In this document: positions 60,701 through 64,000 of the stretch, piece after piece
How positions within the stretch are numbered: the stretch's first letter is position 1
Layout: every line of letters starts with the position of its first letter
NCBI GenBank assembly: GCA_019187665.1
Contig: JABARH010000036.1
Location: 1-64,000 of the forward strand
DNA length: 64,000 bases
Source of the DNA: Anaerolineales bacterium
Lineage (GTDB): Bacteria > Chloroflexota > Anaerolineae > Anaerolineales > Villigracilaceae
Direction of reading: 5' to 3'
Made by a program: the position numbers and the translations under genes
Notes under the pieces: model-generated
Told to the model about the DNA's origin: nothing
Databases searched by the model: none
What the model saw: the letters and a program-made list of their open reading frames with translations, nothing else

Positions 60701-60819
60701 TTCCGATGGACGGGGTCGCGCCGGCGGTCGGCAACGCGGTCTTCGACGCGGTGGGAGTCAACGTGGACGAGAATCCGATCACGCCGGAAAAAGTGTGGCA
60801 CGCCTTGAGAGCCGCATAA
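57772..60819 (+). CDS. fused [2Fe-2S]-molybdenum hydroxylase, XdhD/selenium-dependent xanthine dehydrogenase-like
   Basis: A 1015-residue fusion. The first ~160 residues are a XdhC-type iron-sulfur subunit. The plant-ferredoxin part has lost all four cysteines (Asp43, Thr48, Asp51 and Gly63 at the usual positions), while the second set Cys110, Cys113, Cys145 and Cys147 is intact. Residues ~220-1015 are the molybdopterin hydroxylase (GGGFGGKQE, PPAGAFRGYGVPQG, GVKAVAEIPMDG with the catalytic Glu). The NAGSMLAAQ pattern recalls E. coli XdhD/YgfN. No FAD subunit is adjacent. Three repeat-derived peptides lie in loops. It starts 4 bp after the GNAT gene. Confidence 0.85.
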   Translation: MTTPILPLTLHINGNHHEIETPVHATLLAALRALGFHGVKFGDEHGLTGADTILLDGKPVNAGSMLAAQAAGHKIATIETLGEHPEQGWKKTEGLHLLQRAFIEAGAIQCGYCTPAQILAAKSLLEKNPNPTETEVRDAIAGVLCRCTGYLKPVQAVLRAAAELRGEDIQVDRYTGTQVGESLDFPPANSGNGETMTQTRTLPKMIVTPETKTWQTVGKPEIKVDAIKLAQGKPAFAADIEKRGLLHAKVLRSPHAHARIRRIDARRARDLEGVAAVLTWRDIPRVAYSTAGQSDPIPGPLDSFSLDEKVRFVGDRVAFVAAETPEIAEKALSLIEVEYEILPAILDSREALTSPTRIHDEAEYVNFADSHPEKNLAAKIRIDIGNVEKGFAEADEIFEGEYVVPKVQQAHIEPHICVTYWDEDDRLVIRTSTQVPFHARRMLAPVLGLPIKRIRVIKPRIGGGFGGKQEVLMEDVAAHLTIATRRPVIYEYTREEEFSAARSRHPMRIKMKTGVKKDGTITANEMVALSDTGAYGCHALTVTGNTGHKAMALYVGDGEYRKSPNIRFYADVVYTNTPPAGAFRGYGVPQGYWPLDRHLEKIARALNLDPIEFRLKNAIRPGEYHPFSTAWNEGREPRPEIIHTVGLEQCVAQGKAAIGWDDKFGNEAWHKNVSGVRRQVSGKHVTPDTPHLKRGIGVALVMQGTAIPYLDMGGASIKMNDDGSFNLLVGATDLGTGSDTVLAQMAAEVLGVPLEDMICYSSDTDFTPFDKGAYASSTTYISGAAATKAAQMAAERIKIRAARMLNAGTHVDPYTGTQVRAEEIRLANKMAIAPDGRSVSLAEIALDTLHREEQEQIMGVASYVSPSSPPPFAAQFAEVTVDTETGAVTVDKLVMAVDSGVIVNPLTASGQIEGGMTQALGYAVCEEMTWDEQGRMRERDLDRYHIFRADEMPELETIFVETFEPTHPFGVKAVAEIPMDGVAPAVGNAVFDAVGVNVDENPITPEKVWHALRAA
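58276..58307. repeat. tandem repeat inside the hydroxylase gene, interdomain linker
   Basis: ATACAGGTAGACAGGTACAC... contains the 18-mer GTACACAGGTACACAGGT, read in frame as DRYTGTQV. It lies between the iron-sulfur and molybdenum domains. Confidence 0.85.
59789..59840. repeat. palindromic GTCAGGC repeat inside the hydroxylase gene
   Basis: TCAGGCG repeated, then TCAGGTGTCA...TGACACCTGA, a perfect 10-bp inverted repeat. In frame it gives VSGVRRQVSGKHVTPDTP just before a conserved strand RGIGVALVMQG. Confidence 0.8.
60192..60230. repeat. second tandem repeat inside the hydroxylase gene
   Basis: GGGTACACACGTAGACCC followed by the same 18-mer GTACACAGGTACACAGGT, in frame as DPYTGTQV. The same frame is used as in the first copy. 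Confidence 0.85.
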
Positions 60820-60861
60820 CAAAAACGTAAACGGGCGCGCTGCTTTGTGCCGTTTTGCACG

Positions 60862-60890
60862 TTGACGCGCCCATCTCATGCATGTATAAT
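60862..60890 (+). promoter_or_regulatory. promoter of the S1-domain gene
   Basis: TTGACG, 17-nt spacer, TATAAT: the best consensus promoter in the window, with a 36-nt leader. Confidence 0.85.
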
Positions 60891-60926
60891 CCGCCTTCGG
60901 CAAATTTTCTGATAGGAGTAACCCTG

Positions 60927-61703
60927 ATGAGCGAAATTATTGAAACAGTGTCTGCCGCGCCAACACTGCAACCCAAAACAAAACTTTCCGGAAAAGTGAT
61001 CAAAACAACGCTGGCGGGCGCGTTGCTGGATGTGGGGCAGAACGTCCCCGGTGTCTTGCACATTTCGCAAATTCAAAAAGAAGCTGTGAACAAGGTCGAA
61101 GACGTGCTTAAGGTCGGGCAGTCGGTGGATGTGTGGGTGCGCCGCGCGCGCAAGGACCGCATCGAGCTGACCATGATCGAACCGCTTGGCATGGAATGGA
61201 GCGAGATCAAACCGGACGTGACCGTGAAGGGCAAGGTGGTTCGCCTCGAAACCTACGGCGCGTTCGTAGACTTTGGAGCGGAACGCCCCGGCATGGTGCA
61301 TGTCAGCGAGTTGACGCGCGGCTACGTCAAGTCGCCTGGCGAGGTTGTGAAGGAAGGCGACGAGATCGAAGCCGTTGTGCTGGATGTGGACCGCAAGAAG
61401 AAGCAGATCAAACTTTCGATGAAAGCGCTCATGCCTGAAATGATCGAGGAAGAAAAGCCCGAACGCGAACACAAGAAGACGCGCGGCAAGCGCGGCAAAA
61501 AGCACGAAGAGGAAATGGTTGAAATCGAGGAGACCTCGAAGGAACCCGAACTGACCGCCATGCAAATTGCCTGGCAGATGGCGATGGAACGCTCCGACAA
61601 CAAGGGCAAGACCGTCAAGATCAAGCCGGTCAAATCCGCCTCGCGCGAGCAGGAAGATATTTTGAGCCGCACGCTCGAAAAGCAGGTCCCCACCGGAGTG
61701 TAG
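60927..61703 (+). CDS. S1 RNA-binding domain protein (two S1 motifs)
   Basis: A 258-residue protein with two S1 domains (~18-90: KLSGKVIKTTLAGALLDVGQNVPGVLHISQI; ~100-170: VKGKVVRLETYGAFVDFGAERPGMVHVSELTRGYVKSPGEVVKEGDEIEAVVLDVD) and a charged Lys/Glu-rich tail. It is much shorter than ribosomal protein S1, so it is more like the short S1 proteins that replace or assist S1 in some phyla. The start is the ATG behind GATAGGAG. Strong promoter and terminator make it a single-gene unit with high predicted expression. Confidence 0.9.
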   Translation: MSEIIETVSAAPTLQPKTKLSGKVIKTTLAGALLDVGQNVPGVLHISQIQKEAVNKVEDVLKVGQSVDVWVRRARKDRIELTMIEPLGMEWSEIKPDVTVKGKVVRLETYGAFVDFGAERPGMVHVSELTRGYVKSPGEVVKEGDEIEAVVLDVDRKKKQIKLSMKALMPEMIEEEKPEREHKKTRGKRGKKHEEEMVEIEETSKEPELTAMQIAWQMAMERSDNKGKTVKIKPVKSASREQEDILSRTLEKQVPTGV

Positions 61704-61720
61704 CCTCTCCCATAAAGATA

Positions 61721-61748
61721 AACGCCCTCCAGTTCGAGGGCGTTTTTT
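61721..61748. terminator. bidirectional terminator between convergent genes
   Basis: AACGCCCTC/GAGGGCGTT stem, 6-nt loop, TTTTTTAT on the plus side. Confidence 0.85.
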
Positions 61749-61755
61749 ATTTTGC

Positions 61756-63444
61756 CTACTGGCTGGCGGCGAGTTCTTTGATGAACTTTTCCTTGTTGGC
61801 GGCGCGCGCCACTTTGCCGCTGCTGGTTTTCAGTACCCAGCCAGGACCAACCACGCGGACGTGGCGCAGTGCAATGGCCGAATTTTTCGTCACGTGTTTG
61901 CGGATATCGCCCGCGATGCGTTCATGCTCGGACTCATCGTCCGTTTCCACCTCGGCAATGATAACGACTTCCTCGGTGCCTTCATCCTCATCGAAGAGGC
62001 CGAAAGCCACCGTGCGGCCGGGATGCACACCGGACACTTCGCAAGCCAGCGCCTCGAGGTCTTGCGGGTACACATTCTTCCCGCCGACAATGATCAAATC
62101 CTTCTTGCGTCCCGCCACAAAGACTTCGTTGTTAACTACGTACCCGTAATCGCCGGACTTGTACCAGCCGCCGGGCAGGAACGCCTGTTTTGTAATGTCG
62201 GGGCGGTTGTAATATTCGTTCAACATACAGTTGCTCTTCAGGACGATTTCGCCGACGTGCCGTTCCGGCAGGTCGTGTCCCTGATCGTCCACAACACGGA
62301 TGCTCGTGTTGGAAATCGGCTGTCCGCACGACATCATCTGAATGGACGGGCGGTCATCGTGCGCCGGGCGCGCGATCTTGTCAGTGATATAGGACTCGCG
62401 GTCAATCTCCTCCACGCAGGGCAGTTTATCCAGGTCGTTCTGGGTCACAGCAAAGGTATTTTCAGCCATGCCGTAGGAAGTTTGCAGGGTCTCCAATCGC
62501 AGCCCGAATCCTTTGAAGCGCTCGTAGAACACCTGATGACTTTTAAATTTGACCGGCTCGGATGTGTTGATGCTGGCGCGCCATGAAGACAGGTTCACGC
62601 CCTCCAGGTCGCGGTCACGAATTCGCTGGGCGCAGAAATTGTAGGCAAAATTCGGCAGCCAGGTGAGAGTCCCGTGATAGCTCGAGATGGTCTGCAACAT
62701 GCGATAGGGCGCGCGTACCCAGTCGAACGGGGACATTTGAATCACGTGGACGCCGCGCAGGATGGGCAGGATGAAACAGGCGATCAATCCCATGTCGTGA
62801 TAGAGTGGGAGCCAGGAGACGATTACATCGTCACGCGTGAGACGGATGGCTTCGCCATAGGCGTCGAGGTGATTGAATATCGCGCGGTGAGAAAGCGCGA
62901 CCCCTTTCTGCAAACCGGTCGAGCCGGACGAATGTTGCAGGAGAACCGTTTCGCCCTCGTCCCGTTTCATGCCGGACAGGGAGGCGAAATCCACCGTCTC
63001 TTGCTTTTCGATGCGGTCTGTGACGAACACATCGCGGACCGTATGCCCGCTCTCTGTCACCATCGTCTTTACATCCGTTTCGAACTCGGGATAGGTGACG
63101 ATGCCGGTCGGGCGGCTGTGTGTGAAAAGCGTGGTCAGGTCGGAGCGATAACGCTCGGGGGAAAGTTTCTCCGTGAGGAAGGGCATCATCGAGGGGATCG
63201 CGCCGTGCAAAACCGCGCCCCAGAACGAATAGACCAGGTCCCTGCCGTGCTGGAGGATCAGAATCACCACATCGCCGGGTTTGATTCCCGCGCGGGCGTA
63301 GGCGGCGGCGTAGTCGTTGGCGCGCTCGATCAATTCGCGATACGTAATCGTGAAGTCGGGTTGGCCGGGATGCTGAAGGGTGACAGATGGGCGGTCCGGC
63401 TCAGTCTCGTAGAATGTTTTAAGCGTATCTACAAACGTGGTCAT
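61756..63444 (-). CDS. AMP-dependent acyl ligase (FAAL-like)
   Basis: A 562-residue adenylating enzyme. LLQHSSGSTGLQKGVALSH is the ATP-binding core, SYGMAENTFAV the A5 region, YKSGDYGYVVNNEVFVAGRKKDLIIVGGKNVYPQDLE A7-A8, and KTSSGKVAR the C-terminal lysine. Overall spelling is close to fatty-acyl-AMP ligases, which load an acyl group onto a carrier protein rather than CoA. Its start overlaps the stop of an acyl carrier protein (ATGA), so the carrier is its likely partner. Confidence 0.88.
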   Translation of the reverse strand: MTTFVDTLKTFYETEPDRPSVTLQHPGQPDFTITYRELIERANDYAAAYARAGIKPGDVVILILQHGRDLVYSFWGAVLHGAIPSMMPFLTEKLSPERYRSDLTTLFTHSRPTGIVTYPEFETDVKTMVTESGHTVRDVFVTDRIEKQETVDFASLSGMKRDEGETVLLQHSSGSTGLQKGVALSHRAIFNHLDAYGEAIRLTRDDVIVSWLPLYHDMGLIACFILPILRGVHVIQMSPFDWVRAPYRMLQTISSYHGTLTWLPNFAYNFCAQRIRDRDLEGVNLSSWRASINTSEPVKFKSHQVFYERFKGFGLRLETLQTSYGMAENTFAVTQNDLDKLPCVEEIDRESYITDKIARPAHDDRPSIQMMSCGQPISNTSIRVVDDQGHDLPERHVGEIVLKSNCMLNEYYNRPDITKQAFLPGGWYKSGDYGYVVNNEVFVAGRKKDLIIVGGKNVYPQDLEALACEVSGVHPGRTVAFGLFDEDEGTEEVVIIAEVETDDESEHERIAGDIRKHVTKNSAIALRHVRVVGPGWVLKTSSGKVARAANKEKFIKELAASQ

Positions 63445-63692
63445 TTCTTCTGCCGGGCGATAATGAGGTTTGAGAGTTGTTCGATGGAATCGAAGGTATT
63501 GGCATTCAACTCAGAATCGGCGATGCGTACGCCAAAGGTATCCTCCACGAACAGGGCGAGATCCACCAGACTGAACGAGTCGATCACGCCGCCGGAGATG
63601 AGCGCCTCGGCGGGCTGGATGACGCGTTTGGGTTGTTTCAAGATCTTGGCGGCGATAAAGTCGGATAGTTGTTTTTGCATTTCTTCGGACAT
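63441..63692 (-). CDS. acyl carrier protein
   Basis: An 83-residue carrier with Ser39 in GGVIDSFSLVDL, the phosphopantetheine site (the usual DS(L/F)). Helix pattern LSDFIAAKIL, LALFVEDTFGVRI and SIEQLSNLI fits the four-helix fold. The acceptor box ends FSL instead of the fatty-acid type LDxVEL, so it is a dedicated carrier, not AcpP. GAGGAG precedes the ATG. It lies between an SGNH-like gene and the ligase, all in one direction. Confidence 0.9.
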   Translation of the reverse strand: MSEEMQKQLSDFIAAKILKQPKRVIQPAEALISGGVIDSFSLVDLALFVEDTFGVRIADSELNANTFDSIEQLSNLIIARQKK

Positions 63693-63718
63693 GATTTTCT
63701 CCTCGCTGGAAATTGTAG

Positions 63719-63743
63719 GGACGCCTACTTGCAGGAGGCGTCC
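63719..63743. promoter_or_regulatory. small hairpin at the end of the SGNH-like gene
   Basis: GGACGCCT/AGGCGTCC around the stop codon. No T-run follows on the minus strand, so it is more likely a stability or attenuation hairpin than a full terminator. Confidence 0.35.
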
Positions 63744-64000
63744 AGAATGTGCGGCGCGAGCATTTCAGCAAACAGGCGCTCTCCGCGCGGATCGCGATGA
63801 AATACCTCGTTGGCAAATACGTTCACGGGCAGGGCGTTCCAGTAATCGTAAAACGCGTATCCCTCGCGCGTCATCCAGTCGGTCAACGCGGCGCGATAGG
63901 CATCATAAGCCCAGCGCGGATACAACTCATTATAGCGCAGGTCGCTGTTGCGGCCGGTTACGATGAAAATGGGTTCGTTAACCACGATCACCGGCGCGTC
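63725..64000 (-). CDS. SGNH/DltD-like hydrolase, C-terminal 91 residues (partial)
   Basis: The frame runs off the right edge. The visible end reads IVVNEPIFIVTGRNSDLRYN, then YDYWNALPVNVF and FHRDPRGERLFAEMLAPHIL. An aromatic-Asp-Tyr stretch followed by an H-x-D-x-x-G box near the C-terminus is the block V region of SGNH hydrolases, including DltD-like proteins. The catalytic Ser and N-terminus are outside. With the downstream carrier and ligase it forms a Dlt-like gene order. The identification is tentative. Confidence 0.5.
   Translation of the reverse strand, partial: DAPVIVVNEPIFIVTGRNSDLRYNELYPRWAYDAYRAALTDWMTREGYAFYDYWNALPVNVFANEVFHRDPRGERLFAEMLAPHILDASCK

Overview
The window looks like a chromosome segment of a free-living bacterium of the phylum Chloroflexota, most likely class Anaerolineae. 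This is inferred from the gene set and style, not from any database search. The signs are a fairly high G+C, many lipoproteins with Thr/Pro-rich linkers, NBR1-type Ig-like and TolB-propeller lipoproteins, a DUF1385 protein, a CtaA/Cox15 heme A synthase (so an aa3-type oxidase and aerobic respiration), SelB (so selenocysteine use), and many genes whose ATG lies 5-10 nt behind a -10 box (predicted leaderless mRNAs). No rRNA, CRISPR array or prophage was seen. One tRNA (Val, anticodon CAC) is present.

Layout. 1-2.1 kb is an accessory patch: the tail of an IS5-type transposase, then a higB-higA toxin-antitoxin module lying between two copies of a ~370-bp direct repeat. 2.2-15.8 kb is mostly minus strand: amidase and CBS protein, an orphan PLP enzyme, MATE exporter, polyprenol-type glycosyltransferase, AI-2E-type transporter, threonine synthase and two polytopic membrane proteins. 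The exception is a plus-strand secreted metallopeptidase-like protein. 16-31.4 kb holds a phosphoesterase, DinB, SRPBCC, META and SIMPL proteins, a 1356-residue secreted nuclease, a pseudouridine synthase, a four-gene ParB-like/lipoprotein/M23 run, recA with a LexA-type box, and more lipoproteins. 31.7-44.4 kb holds ctaA, a coiled-coil protein, selB coupled to a histidine kinase, an SRAP/YedK protein, a LysM-M23 protein, tRNA-Val, an ECF sigma/anti-sigma pair, a response regulator, thpR, rsfS and an FkbM methyltransferase. 44.4-49.7 kb is DUF1385, an M20 peptidase operon with a solute-binding protein, and secG. 49.8-61.7 kb is a PHP protein, rpsF-ssb-rpsR, a parvulin foldase, acetyl-CoA synthetase, a GNAT protein, a fused xanthine-dehydrogenase-type enzyme and an S1-domain protein. 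61.7-64 kb is an AMP ligase, acyl carrier protein and SGNH-like gene that resemble a Dlt-type extracellular acylation system running off the window.

The most unusual layer is small mobile DNA. At least six families of short palindromic elements can be read by eye, several with exact target-site duplications (CTAA, TTACG, TATAT, TTAGGCAGT, AATCTTGCGC, TCCTGCAATT). One element is nested inside another, and several sit within a few bases of stop codons. Intergenic-type tandem and palindromic repeats also occur in frame inside the molybdenum hydroxylase gene. That enzyme has also lost all four cysteines of its N-terminal [2Fe-2S] cluster while keeping the second set.
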